Assembly (NCBI RefSeq): GCF_900172375.1
Contig: NZ_FWFS01000002.1
Span: 62,001-126,000, forward strand
Direction: 5' to 3'
DNA: 64,000 nt
Source: Aquimixticola soesokkakensis
Lineage (GTDB): Bacteria > Pseudomonadota > Alphaproteobacteria > Rhodobacterales > Rhodobacteraceae
Position numbers and translations under genes: made by a program. The notes beneath the pieces were generated by a model, which did no database searches, was not told the DNA's origin, and saw only the letters and a program-made list of their open reading frames with translations. Shown in pieces: positions 18,657 through 26,503 of the stretch; within the stretch, counting starts at the first letter, position 1, and each line of letters starts with the position of its first letter.

Positions 18657-19934
18657 TCACTCCATCAAACCGGGCAAGAACATCGAGAAGGCAGGCACAT
18701 AGGTGACCAGCATCAGCGCAGCCAAGATGGCCAGATAGAAGGGCCAGATCGTGCGCACCGCCTGGTCGATCCGGATGCCTCCGACAACGCAGCCCACGAA
18801 CAGGCAGGCCCCCACCGGCGGTGTGCACAGGCCCAACCCGAGGTTCATCATCAACACAACGCCGAATTGGATCGGGTCCATGCCGATGCCCACGACCACG
18901 GGCAAAAAGATCGGGGTGCAGATCAGGATCAGCGCCGCCATGTCCATGATCATGCCCAAGGCCAGCAGGATCAGGTTGAGCATCAACAGGATCACCAGCG
19001 GGTTGTCGGACATGCCCGTCACAGCAGTGGCCAGCAAATCCGGCACGCGGTACAGCGTCAAAAGATATGAAAACGACGAGGCGGTCGCGACCAGCAGCAT
19101 CACCAGAGACGTCGTGCGCACCGCTGATGTCACGGCGGTTTTGAAGCCCGCCCATGTCAATTCACGATAAACAAACACGGTCACCAGAACGGCCCAGATT
19201 GCGCCGAATGCACCCGATTCCGTCACTGTCATCACGCCCGACAAGACGCCGCCCACAATGATCACCGCCGTCATCAGCCCCGGCAAGGCCACGACGGTCG
19301 CGACCCCGAGGTATTTCCAGCCCGGAAAGGTTTCCGCCGGATAGCCGCGTTTGACGGCGATCCAATAGGCGACGATGCCCAGACACAGGCACATCAAAAC
19401 CCCCGGAATGATGCCCGCGATGAACAGTTTGGACACCGAAATCCCCCCCGCGGCCACCGCGTAAAGGATCATGTTGTGCGAGGGCGGGATCACAACGCCG
19501 GCAACCGAGGAAGTCACCGTGACGTTGACCGCGTAATCCGCATCATAGCCCTTTTCCTTCATCACCGGCATCAAGATCGACCCCAGCGCCGAGGTATCGG
19601 CCACGGCCGATCCGGAGATGCCGCCAAACAGCATCGAGGAGGCCACGTTCACCACGCCCAATCCGCCGCGCACCGAGCCAACCGCCGAGGAGGCCAGCCG
19701 CACAAGCCGTGCGGCAATGCCGCCCTGCATCATCAGCTCGCCGGCGAAAATGAAAAACGGGATCGCCAGAAGCGAAAAGATCGAGATGCCCGAGAGCACG
19801 CGTTGAAAGCCGATGAACAGCGGCAACCCCTCGTAGAGAAAGCCCGCCACCGTCGCGAGGCCAAGCGCAAAAGCCACCGGCATGCCGCAGATCAGGCCAA
19901 GCGCAAACATGCCGAAAAGTAGGGAAAGGCCCAT
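18657..19934 (-). CDS. dctM: TRAP transporter large permease DctM (uronate cluster)
   Basis: About 425 aa with 10-12 hydrophobic segments. Typical DctM motifs are GMPVAFALGL near the start, FIFAGELMMQGGIAARLV, FGGISGSAVADTSALGS and PPSHNMILYAVAAGG. The start at 19934 (MGLSLLFGMF) matches the family N-terminus; the longer frame to 19964 overlaps dctQ. Acts in the inner membrane with DctQ and the periplasmic binding protein in Na+-driven uptake. Co-location with udh and the uronate pathway suggests galacturonate or another uronate as substrate (inference). Confidence 0.9.
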   Translation of the reverse strand: MGLSLLFGMFALGLICGMPVAFALGLATVAGFLYEGLPLFIGFQRVLSGISIFSLLAIPFFIFAGELMMQGGIAARLVRLASSAVGSVRGGLGVVNVASSMLFGGISGSAVADTSALGSILMPVMKEKGYDADYAVNVTVTSSVAGVVIPPSHNMILYAVAAGGISVSKLFIAGIIPGVLMCLCLGIVAYWIAVKRGYPAETFPGWKYLGVATVVALPGLMTAVIIVGGVLSGVMTVTESGAFGAIWAVLVTVFVYRELTWAGFKTAVTSAVRTTSLVMLLVATASSFSYLLTLYRVPDLLATAVTGMSDNPLVILLMLNLILLALGMIMDMAALILICTPIFLPVVVGIGMDPIQFGVVLMMNLGLGLCTPPVGACLFVGCVVGGIRIDQAVRTIWPFYLAILAALMLVTYVPAFSMFLPGLME

Positions 19935-19935
19935 A

Positions 19936-20445
19936 TCAATTCTGCCCGCCTTTAGTGAGTTCATACAAGTGGAACAGCGAAAATAGCACCGTACAGGCGC
20001 CGCAAATTGCCATGGGCACCGCGCGGTAGCCTTCGGAAATGCCGATCATCGGCACCACCCGCGGCCAGGTCGATGCCGCAAGCACGCCGCCCTGCCACGC
20101 CAGAAAGAGGCCAAACACCAACACCCCGATCGCGCAAACCCAGCGCAGGGGGGTGCGGATCAGCGGCGGCAGGCTTTCGCGGATGAAGTCGACCGATAGA
20201 TGCGAGCGCGTCCAGACACCCGCAGCACCGCCCAAAAACGTGATCCAGACCACCAGCAACAAAGCCACTTGTTCCACCCATGTCGGTGTGTCGTTCAAAA
20301 CGTAGCGCCCAAACACGAGCCAGCCGAAAATCACAATTAGTCCGACAAGTCCGATGCCCGCAATCGCCACGCAAAGACGCGCAATCCGGTCGAAGAGCTG
20401 AAAGATCATCGCTTCCAGACCACCCAAAGACGTTCCATCGCGCAT
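19936..20445 (-). CDS. dctQ: TRAP transporter small permease DctQ (uronate cluster)
   Basis: About 169 aa with four membrane segments, starting at the IARLCVAIAGIGLVGLI segment. Family features are FGRYVLNDTPTWVEQVALLLVVW and the Arg/His loop in WTRSHLSVDFI. ATG 20445 follows a strong GGGGAGGG site; the longer frame to 20502 would run into a stem-loop region. It is separated by only one base from dctM and by 70 bases from the binding protein gene. Confidence 0.88.
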   Translation of the reverse strand: MRDGTSLGGLEAMIFQLFDRIARLCVAIAGIGLVGLIVIFGWLVFGRYVLNDTPTWVEQVALLLVVWITFLGGAAGVWTRSHLSVDFIRESLPPLIRTPLRWVCAIGVLVFGLFLAWQGGVLAASTWPRVVPMIGISEGYRAVPMAICGACTVLFSLFHLYELTKGGQN

Positions 20446-20476
20446 CGCGCGCCCTCCCCAAAACAATCGCCAGATG

Positions 20477-20500
20477 GACCCCGACACAGAGGTCGGGGTC
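20477..20500 (-). terminator. Intra-operon stem-loop between dctP and dctQ
   Basis: Perfect 9-bp arms GACCCCGAC (20477-20485) and GTCGGGGTC (20492-20500) with a 6-base loop. No U-run follows, so this is likely an attenuator or 3' stabiliser that raises binding-protein mRNA above the permease mRNA. Confidence 0.6.
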
Positions 20501-20515
20501 ACAGCGGTTCCTGAC

Positions 20516-21505
20516 TTATTCGACCGCCTGGATGTCGCGGATCAGCTGTTCAAGATCGGGGTTCTCCGAAATAAAACGGGCGTAGATCGGTTCCATCGCG
20601 GATTGGAACGCGGCCGGATCGGACACTTCGTTGATCTCGACGCCTGCGGCTTCGACTTCGGCGCGGCTCGCCTCGGACCGCTCGGCCCACAGGTCGCGCT
20701 GGATGGTAGCCGCATTCATCGCCGCCTCTTTGACAATCGCCTTGTCGGTATCGTCGAGGTCGTCCCACACAGTGGTCGAAACGCAGATACATTCGGGGAT
20801 GATCAGGTGGTTCGTCACCGAGTAGTATTTTGCGACTTCGAAATGGTTCGAGCTGTCAAAGGAGGGGTAATTGTTTTCCGCACCATCGATGACACCTGTC
20901 TTGAGCGATTGGTAGACCTCGCCGTAGGCCATGGGGGTTGCGTTCCCGCCCAGCTCGTCAACCATTTGAACATAAAGGTCATTGTTCATAACGCGGAACT
21001 TGAGACCCTCCATGTCCGCGGGCGTTACGATGGGGCGTTTGGTGTTGTAGAAGCTGCGCGAGCCGCCATCGAACCACGACAGGGCGACAAGGCCCTGCTC
21101 GGCCAGAGCGTCGGAAAACTGTTGCCCGATCTCCCCGTCCATCGCGGTATGCATCTGGTCTTCATCGCGAAAGATAAAGGGCAAGGACAGCACGTTGGTC
21201 GCCGGTACGATTTCACCCATCGGCCCCATGTTGAAGTTGCCGACAGCCAGCGCGCCCGAGCGCACCTGTTCGATGGCATCGGGCTGGGCGCCCAGAATCC
21301 CGTTGGCATAAACGCTCGGCTCGACGCGGCCCTCGGTCTTTGCGCTCACCTCTTCGGCAAAGGCGTTCAGCGCGACGACGTTGGGGTAGTCATCGGGGTG
21401 AATAGCCCAGGTGCGCCATTCTTTGGCAAAGGCGGGGCTTGCCACAAGCGCGGCGAGAGCCAGCGCGGGGACGAAGCGGCGAACAGCTTTGGTCATCGGT
21501 GTCAT
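20516..21505 (-). CDS. dctP: TRAP transporter solute-binding protein DctP (uronate cluster)
   Basis: About 329 aa. Sec signal peptide (AVRRFVPALALAALVASPAFA, cleavage near AFA-KEW). Family motifs are EQVRSGALAVGNFNMGPMGE, the carboxylate-binding Arg in MEGLKFRVMNNDLYVQM, and YQSLKTGVIDGAENNYPSF. ATG 21505 follows GGGAGGA; the longer frame has no ribosome site. The ligand is probably an acidic sugar, because the gene heads an operon continuing into dctQ, dctM, udh and the semialdehyde dehydrogenase. FadR-type sites lie about 70-90 bases upstream. Confidence 0.9.
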   Translation of the reverse strand: MTPMTKAVRRFVPALALAALVASPAFAKEWRTWAIHPDDYPNVVALNAFAEEVSAKTEGRVEPSVYANGILGAQPDAIEQVRSGALAVGNFNMGPMGEIVPATNVLSLPFIFRDEDQMHTAMDGEIGQQFSDALAEQGLVALSWFDGGSRSFYNTKRPIVTPADMEGLKFRVMNNDLYVQMVDELGGNATPMAYGEVYQSLKTGVIDGAENNYPSFDSSNHFEVAKYYSVTNHLIIPECICVSTTVWDDLDDTDKAIVKEAAMNAATIQRDLWAERSEASRAEVEAAGVEINEVSDPAAFQSAMEPIYARFISENPDLEQLIRDIQAVE

Positions 21506-21572
21506 CGGTAAATTCCTCCCTGGAATATCTATGTGCCGAGTCGGCGCCTCGCGCTCTGGCCTCGACGCAAAT

Positions 21573-21596
21573 AGGTATGACAACTTTGTATGATGG
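21573..21596. promoter_or_regulatory. Tandem FadR-type operator candidates upstream of dctP
   Basis: AGGTATGACAA (21573-21583) and TTGTATGATGG (21586-21596) lie close together and each match TNGTNNNACNA with one or two deviations. They sit in the promoter region of the TRAP-udh operon and repeat the GTATGA core of the kdgD site. Confidence 0.45.
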
Positions 21597-21656
21597 GTGC
21601 AAGCCTTCCGTCAGAAATTGTCGTATCCACCCGTCGCGCCCCGGTTTGGGCGCATG

Positions 21657-21686
21657 AAAAAGGCCGGATGCTGACAACATCCGGCC
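21657..21686 (-). terminator. Rho-independent terminator downstream of pepT
   Basis: Perfect 9-bp stem GGCCGGATG (21662-21670) / CATCCGGCC (21678-21686) with a 7-base loop. On the minus strand it is followed by TTTTT (21661-21657). It ends the minus-strand pepT unit before the dctP promoter. Confidence 0.88.
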
Positions 21687-21720
21687 CCCGACTCTTCCGC
21701 CGCCCGCAAAGCGCGCTCAA

Positions 21721-22962
21721 TCAGCGCACGGCCGCCCCGACAAGGCGCGCGCAGACCCGCACGGCGGCGGCAATATCTTGGACGCAAACCCATTCAAGGG
21801 GCCCGTGAATGTCCTGCATTCCCGTGAAAACATTTGGACAAGGCACCCCCATTTCCGTCAAACGCGACCCGTCGGTGCCGCCGCGAATGGCCTTGGACAG
21901 CGGCGTGATGCCCTCGGCCTCACAGGCCGCGCGCGCCAGATCGACAGGCGTCATATCCTGTTCCAGCCAATAGCGCATATTGCGATATTGCGGGGTGATA
22001 TCGCAGGTGATTTTGGCGCGCGGCTCGCCCGCCGCAAGGGCCGCGCAGGTGGCGCGCAGCATATCGCCAATCTCTTGCAGCCCCGCCAGTTCGAAATCGC
22101 GCAGAATGATCGAAACCTCCGCCTCCGCGGCCGTGCCCTGCATTTCGACCACATGCCAGAACCCTTCGCGATGCTGCGTGACCTCGGGCACCCGCGTGCC
22201 TTGCGGCAGGATGGAAATCAGCTTTGCGGCAAGATGCAGCGCATTCACCAGCTTGCCATTCGCCGTGCCCGGATGGGTAGACACCCCTTCGATCCGCACA
22301 ACCGCACCGTCAGCAGAGAAGCTTTCGTATTCGATTTCCCCAAGCGCCCCCCCGTCGAGCGTATAGGCAAAATCCACGCCCAGATCGGCGGGCAGGCGCG
22401 GATCGACGCCGCGCCCGATTTCTTCGTCCGGTGTAAAGGCGACGCGGATTTCGGGATGCGCGCTGGCGCTGGTGATCAGATGTTCGATCAAGGTCATGAT
22501 GATCGCGACGCCCGCTTTATCATCTGCGCCCAAAAGCGTCGTCCCCGATGCTGTGATGATATCGCCCCCGATTTTCTGGGCAAGATAAGGCGATGTCTCA
22601 GGGGATAATTTGAGATCGGGGTTATCGGCAAAAGAAATCACCCCGCCGGCGTAGGCGCGGTGCACCACGGGTTTCACACCGCTGGCATGAAAGGCGGGTG
22701 CCGTGTCCATATGGGCAACAAAGCCGATCACCGGCCCCGATGCCGTTGCCGGAACGCGCGCCAGAACCACGCCGTAATCGGTGATCCGCACGTCCTGTGC
22801 GCCGATCTTGATCAGTTCCGCCTGCAACATCGCCGCCAGATCCAACTGGATTGCCGTCGAAGGCTGCGACGTCGAGCGCGCGTCGCTTTGCGTGTCCACC
22901 GCCGCGTAGCGCAGCAGGCGGGTTTCGGTTTTGGCGGCAAAATGTTGGGAAAGGTCGCTCAT
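21721..22962 (-). CDS. pepT: Peptidase T (tripeptide aminopeptidase)
   Basis: About 413 aa, M20B metallopeptidase. The zinc-ligand motifs are visible: GFVAHMDTAPAF (His and catalytic Asp), TLLGADDKAGVA (bridging Asp), TPDEEIGRG (catalytic Glu and zinc Glu), and the C-terminal IRGGTDGSRLTEMG. The dimerisation domain includes GVSTHPGTANGKLVNAL. It cleaves the N-terminal residue from tripeptides in the cytoplasm. ATG 22962 begins the family-typical N-terminus; a longer frame reaches into the gap before the IclR gene. Its role within a pectin island is not obvious. Confidence 0.92.
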   Translation of the reverse strand: MSDLSQHFAAKTETRLLRYAAVDTQSDARSTSQPSTAIQLDLAAMLQAELIKIGAQDVRITDYGVVLARVPATASGPVIGFVAHMDTAPAFHASGVKPVVHRAYAGGVISFADNPDLKLSPETSPYLAQKIGGDIITASGTTLLGADDKAGVAIIMTLIEHLITSASAHPEIRVAFTPDEEIGRGVDPRLPADLGVDFAYTLDGGALGEIEYESFSADGAVVRIEGVSTHPGTANGKLVNALHLAAKLISILPQGTRVPEVTQHREGFWHVVEMQGTAAEAEVSIILRDFELAGLQEIGDMLRATCAALAAGEPRAKITCDITPQYRNMRYWLEQDMTPVDLARAACEAEGITPLSKAIRGGTDGSRLTEMGVPCPNVFTGMQDIHGPLEWVCVQDIAAAVRVCARLVGAAVR

Positions 22963-23009
22963 GTCAGCACTCCGTTTTGCGCCGACAGGATCGTGCCCGC
23001 GCGCCCGTG

Positions 23010-23810
23010 TCAAGCCTGCGGCGCGCGCACCGCATAGCCCAAATCGGCGGATGCCGCGCGGGTCACCTCGCGCAGCAGCGCGCTGTACTCGCCGTGACGC
23101 GCCTCATCAAAGCGCAGCATCAAAAACGACATCGACACCGCCGCCACAGGACGGCCGATGTGATCAAACAAAGGTGCCGCCATACAGCGCACGCCCGCTT
23201 CATTTTCCTCGATCTCCTCGGCATAGCCGCGCGCGCGCGCAAGGTCCAATTCGGCGCGAAACGTCCGCGGGTCGGTGATCGTCCCTGCGGCATGGGGTGC
23301 AAAATCCATCAAGGCCATGCGCGCCGCGATTTCTTCCGGGGCGCGCCACGCCAGCAACGCCTTGCCAAGCGCGGTACAATGAAGCGGATTGCGCATCCCC
23401 AGGGTGCATTTCAACGACAGGCTGAAACTGCTTTTATGCTGGTGGATATAGACAACCCGTTGCTCGTGCTCATCCATCACGCCAAGGTTGATCGCCTCGC
23501 CGGTCGCGCGCGCAAGCGTTGCCATCGCCCGATCCGCTGCATGCATGAGGCTGCCGTCATCGTTCAACGCCTTGACCGCGACGCCCAGCAGTTTCGTCGA
23601 TAAGGCATAGTGTTCCGTGTCACGATTCTGGCGCACATAGCCCAAATCCACCATCGTTTGCAAAACCCGATGGGTGGTGCTTTTCGAGGTTAAAGCGCGT
23701 TGCGCAATTACCGCAAGGCTTGCTTCGCCCTCCTGCGCCAATGTTTCCAGCACGGCAAACACTTTCAAAACGGAGGCGACATTGTCGGTTTTGGAGGAGG
23801 CTTCAGGCAT
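23010..23810 (-). CDS. IclR-family transcriptional regulator (KdgR-like position)
   Basis: 266 aa. An N-terminal winged helix (VLKVFAVLETLAQEGEASLAVIAQ; TSKSTTHRVLQTMVDLGYV) is followed by the IclR effector domain (LGMRNPLHCTALGKALLA; CMAAPLFDHIGRPVAAVSMS). It is transcribed away from kduI-kduD-kdgK, the arrangement expected for a KdgR-type repressor responding to 2-keto-3-deoxygluconate. GAAAC/GTTTC-type half-sites lie in the shared intergenic region. pepT follows 47 bases downstream on the same strand. Assignment to KdgR function is by context only. Confidence 0.87.
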   Translation of the reverse strand: MPEASSKTDNVASVLKVFAVLETLAQEGEASLAVIAQRALTSKSTTHRVLQTMVDLGYVRQNRDTEHYALSTKLLGVAVKALNDDGSLMHAADRAMATLARATGEAINLGVMDEHEQRVVYIHQHKSSFSLSLKCTLGMRNPLHCTALGKALLAWRAPEEIAARMALMDFAPHAAGTITDPRTFRAELDLARARGYAEEIEENEAGVRCMAAPLFDHIGRPVAAVSMSFLMLRFDEARHGEYSALLREVTRAASADLGYAVRAPQA

Positions 23811-23903
23811 CTGACCATTCTATATTTTATGAAATCAGATACTGAATTTTTTATTCCGACCTGTCAAGCCGACCTAAAGCCATGATTTTGTAGTATATAA
23901 ATT

Positions 23904-23980
23904 GTTTCAAGAAATCTATTGCGTCCCCGACGCTCGTATGATGAATTCAAAAATGAAATTTGGTTTCGTTTTTTTGAAAC
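23904..23980. promoter_or_regulatory. KdgR/IclR-like operator cluster upstream of kduI
   Basis: AATGAAA-N5-TTTCGTT (23952-23970) is a near-perfect palindrome resembling enterobacterial KdgR boxes. Further half-sites are GTTTC (23904), GAAAT (23911), GTTTC (23963) and GAAAC (23976). The stretch is AT-rich, unlike its surroundings, and lies between the divergent IclR gene and kduI. Confidence 0.5.
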
Positions 23981-24020
23981 GATAAACCGCAAATTTGGAC
24001 ATCTTGGAACAGGACGCCTT

Positions 24021-24845
24021 ATGCTTACCGTTGAAACCCGTCACGCCATTCACCCCGCGCATGCCAAGACGATGGACACCGCCGCGTTGCGCGACAATTT
24101 CCTTGCGCAGTCCCTGTTTGTGCAGGGTGAAATCAAGTTGATCTACACCCATTACGACCGGTTCGTGATGGGCGGCGCGGTGCCTGCGGGCAAGGCCCTG
24201 ACCCTGGACGTGGTTGCAGAAACCAAAACCGCCACTTTCCTTGAGCGGCGCGAAATGGGCATCGTCAACATTGGCGGGACCGGCACGGTTGCGGCAGATG
24301 GTGAAACCTATACCCTCAACAGCGGCGATGTGTTGTATCTGGGCATGGGCACGGGCGCTGTCACCTTTGACGGCGCAGGGCGGTTCTACATCACCTCCGC
24401 TCCGGCACATGCGAAATTCCCCAACAAACTCGTGACCTTGGCCGATTGTGTCGAAGTCAAAATGGGGGATGTCGAGAATTCCAACAAACGCACGATCAAG
24501 CAGTTCATCCACCCCAATGTCATGGAAAGCTGCCAGTTGATCTTGGGCTATACCTCCCTTGAAGAGGGCTCGGTCTGGAACACGATTCCAAGCCATATCC
24601 ACGATCGCCGCATGGAAGCCTACCTCTATTGGGGCATGGATGACGCCAGCCGCGTTCTGCATCTGATGGGCGAACCGAGCGAAACCCGCCACCTGATGAT
24701 CAGCAACGAAGAGGGCGCAATTTCTCCGCCGTGGTCGATCCACTCGGGCGCAGGTATCGGCAAATATACCTTCATCTGGGCGATGGCGGGCGACAATATC
24801 GACTATACCGACATGGATTTCATCCAGCCCAAGGACCTGCTGTAA
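24021..24845 (+). CDS. kduI: 5-dehydro-4-deoxy-D-glucuronate isomerase
   Basis: About 274 aa, the usual KduI length. ATG 24021 gives the family N-terminus (MLTVETRHAIHPAHAKTMDT); an upstream in-frame start has AT-rich non-coding-like sequence. The metal-binding cupin signature lies in SHIHDRRMEAYLYWGM (about residues 193-208), with a further ligand His in PWSIHSGAG. It isomerises 5-keto-4-deoxyuronate to 2,5-diketo-3-deoxygluconate. Its stop codon abuts the kduD start, so the two are co-translated. Confidence 0.92.
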   Translation: MLTVETRHAIHPAHAKTMDTAALRDNFLAQSLFVQGEIKLIYTHYDRFVMGGAVPAGKALTLDVVAETKTATFLERREMGIVNIGGTGTVAADGETYTLNSGDVLYLGMGTGAVTFDGAGRFYITSAPAHAKFPNKLVTLADCVEVKMGDVENSNKRTIKQFIHPNVMESCQLILGYTSLEEGSVWNTIPSHIHDRRMEAYLYWGMDDASRVLHLMGEPSETRHLMISNEEGAISPPWSIHSGAGIGKYTFIWAMAGDNIDYTDMDFIQPKDLL

Positions 24846-25589
24846 ATGTCTGATCTCTTTTCCCTTGAGGGGCACAAAGCCCTTGTGACAGGTGCAAATA
24901 CCGGCATCGGTCAGGCCATTGCCGTGGCCCTTGCCGCACAGGGCGCAACCGTGACCTGCGCAGGGCGGCGCGCCTGTGACGAGACGGTGGATATGATCAC
25001 CCGAAACGGGGGCAGCGCCACGACGCTGCTCCTTGATTTTGCGGACCCGATGGCCGCGCGGGACAGCTTTGCGGGGGCGGGCTATACATTGCTGGTCAAC
25101 AACGCCGGCATCATCCGGCGCGAGGACAGCACCGATTACTCCGAGGCCGATTGGGACGCCGTCATCGACGTGAACCAGAAGGCGCTGTTTTTCACCTGTC
25201 AGGCCTTTGGGCGCGAATTGATCGCACAAGGAAAATCCGGCGCCATCGTCAATATCGCCTCGCTATTGTCCTTTCAGGGCGGCATCCGCGTGCCCGCCTA
25301 CACGGCCTCCAAACATGCGGTGGCGGGGATTACCAAAATCCTTGCCAATGAATGGGCCCCCCATGGGATCACGGTCAACGCGATTGCCCCGGGATACATT
25401 GCCACGAATAACACCGATGCGCTGCGCGCCGATCCCGAGCGTGCGAAAGCCATTCTGGATCGAATCCCCGCCGGTCGCTGGGGCGCGGCCGAGGATATCG
25501 GCGGAACCGCCGCCTACCTCTGTTCGCGGGCGGCAAAATATGTCACGGGTGCGGTTCTGAACGTAGACGGCGGCTGGATGGCCCGCTGA
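24846..25589 (+). CDS. kduD: 2-dehydro-3-deoxy-D-gluconate 5-dehydrogenase
   Basis: 247 aa classical short-chain dehydrogenase. NAD-binding TGANTGIGQ (residues 15-23), structural NNAG, and active-site Ser in NIASLLSFQGG with YTASK (about residues 152-156). It reduces 2,5-diketo-3-deoxygluconate to KDG. It follows kduI without a gap and precedes kdgK by 11 bases, forming the isomerase-dehydrogenase-kinase route for unsaturated uronates. Confidence 0.9.
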   Translation: MSDLFSLEGHKALVTGANTGIGQAIAVALAAQGATVTCAGRRACDETVDMITRNGGSATTLLLDFADPMAARDSFAGAGYTLLVNNAGIIRREDSTDYSEADWDAVIDVNQKALFFTCQAFGRELIAQGKSGAIVNIASLLSFQGGIRVPAYTASKHAVAGITKILANEWAPHGITVNAIAPGYIATNNTDALRADPERAKAILDRIPAGRWGAAEDIGGTAAYLCSRAAKYVTGAVLNVDGGWMAR

Positions 25590-25600
25590 AAGGACCGAAT

Positions 25601-26497
25601 ATGACCCTAGACCTCATCTGTCTTGGCGAAGCCATGGGCGAAATTGGCTTTGCGCCAGACGGCAGCCACACCATTGGCGTTGGCGGCGACACATTCAACA
25701 CGGCCGTTTATCTGGCGCGCGCGGGCATGCGCGCCGGCTTTGGCTCCATGGTGGGCAGCGATCCGTTCGGCATGCGCATCCGCGAAATGCTGCACGAAAA
25801 CGCGGTCGACGACCGGTTTTTGCTGACCAGCACCCGCGCGACAACCGGTCTCTATTCGATTTCCAACGACGCGAGTGGCGAGCGGTTTTTTCACTACTGG
25901 CGGGCCCAGGCTGCGGCGCGCAGCTTTTGGGACGAGGCCACGCCCGAGGCGCTCGACGCCATCGCGCAGACCCCGATGATCTACCTGTCGGGCATCAGCC
26001 TCTACACCTTCGACGACAGCCGCGATGCGCTGTTTTCGCTGTTGGAACGCGCGCGGGCGCAGGGCGCGCGGATTGCTTTTGACGGCAATTATCGCCCCCG
26101 TTTGTGGGCGGGGCGCGAAGATCACGCCCGCGACATGTTCGCGCGCGCGCTGTCGCTCAGCCATATGGCCTTTCCCACCTTTGACGACGAACAGCTGATG
26201 TGGGGCGATTCCTCGACCGCCGACTGCTTGGCGCGGATGCAGGGCTACGGCGTCGAAACCGTGGTGCTTAAAAGCGGGGCGGAGGGGTGCGTGATCCGCC
26301 AGAACGGTCTCGACACCCATGTTCCCATCCCCGCGCCGGTTGTGCCCGTCGATACCACCGCCGCGGGCGACAGCTTTAACGCCGGCTATTTGGCCGCGCA
26401 TCTGCAAGGCGCGCGCGCACAGGACGCCGCGATCGCCGGTCACAAGCTTGCGGGGCGGGTGATCGCCCACCGCGGGGCGATCCTGCCGCGCGACTAG
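25601..26497 (+). CDS. kdgK: 2-keto-3-deoxygluconate kinase
   Basis: 298 aa PfkB/ribokinase-family kinase. An N-terminal GGD region (VGVGGDTFNTAVYLARAG) and the C-terminal PfkB signature DTTAAGDSFNAGYLA (about residues 251-265) carry the catalytic Asp. It phosphorylates KDG to KDPG. A KDPG aldolase gene is not in this window and must lie elsewhere. It converges on the lldD gene with only six bases between stop codons and no visible terminator. Confidence 0.9.
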   Translation: MTLDLICLGEAMGEIGFAPDGSHTIGVGGDTFNTAVYLARAGMRAGFGSMVGSDPFGMRIREMLHENAVDDRFLLTSTRATTGLYSISNDASGERFFHYWRAQAAARSFWDEATPEALDAIAQTPMIYLSGISLYTFDDSRDALFSLLERARAQGARIAFDGNYRPRLWAGREDHARDMFARALSLSHMAFPTFDDEQLMWGDSSTADCLARMQGYGVETVVLKSGAEGCVIRQNGLDTHVPIPAPVVPVDTTAAGDSFNAGYLAAHLQGARAQDAAIAGHKLAGRVIAHRGAILPRD

Positions 26498-26503
26498 GCT
26501 CTT

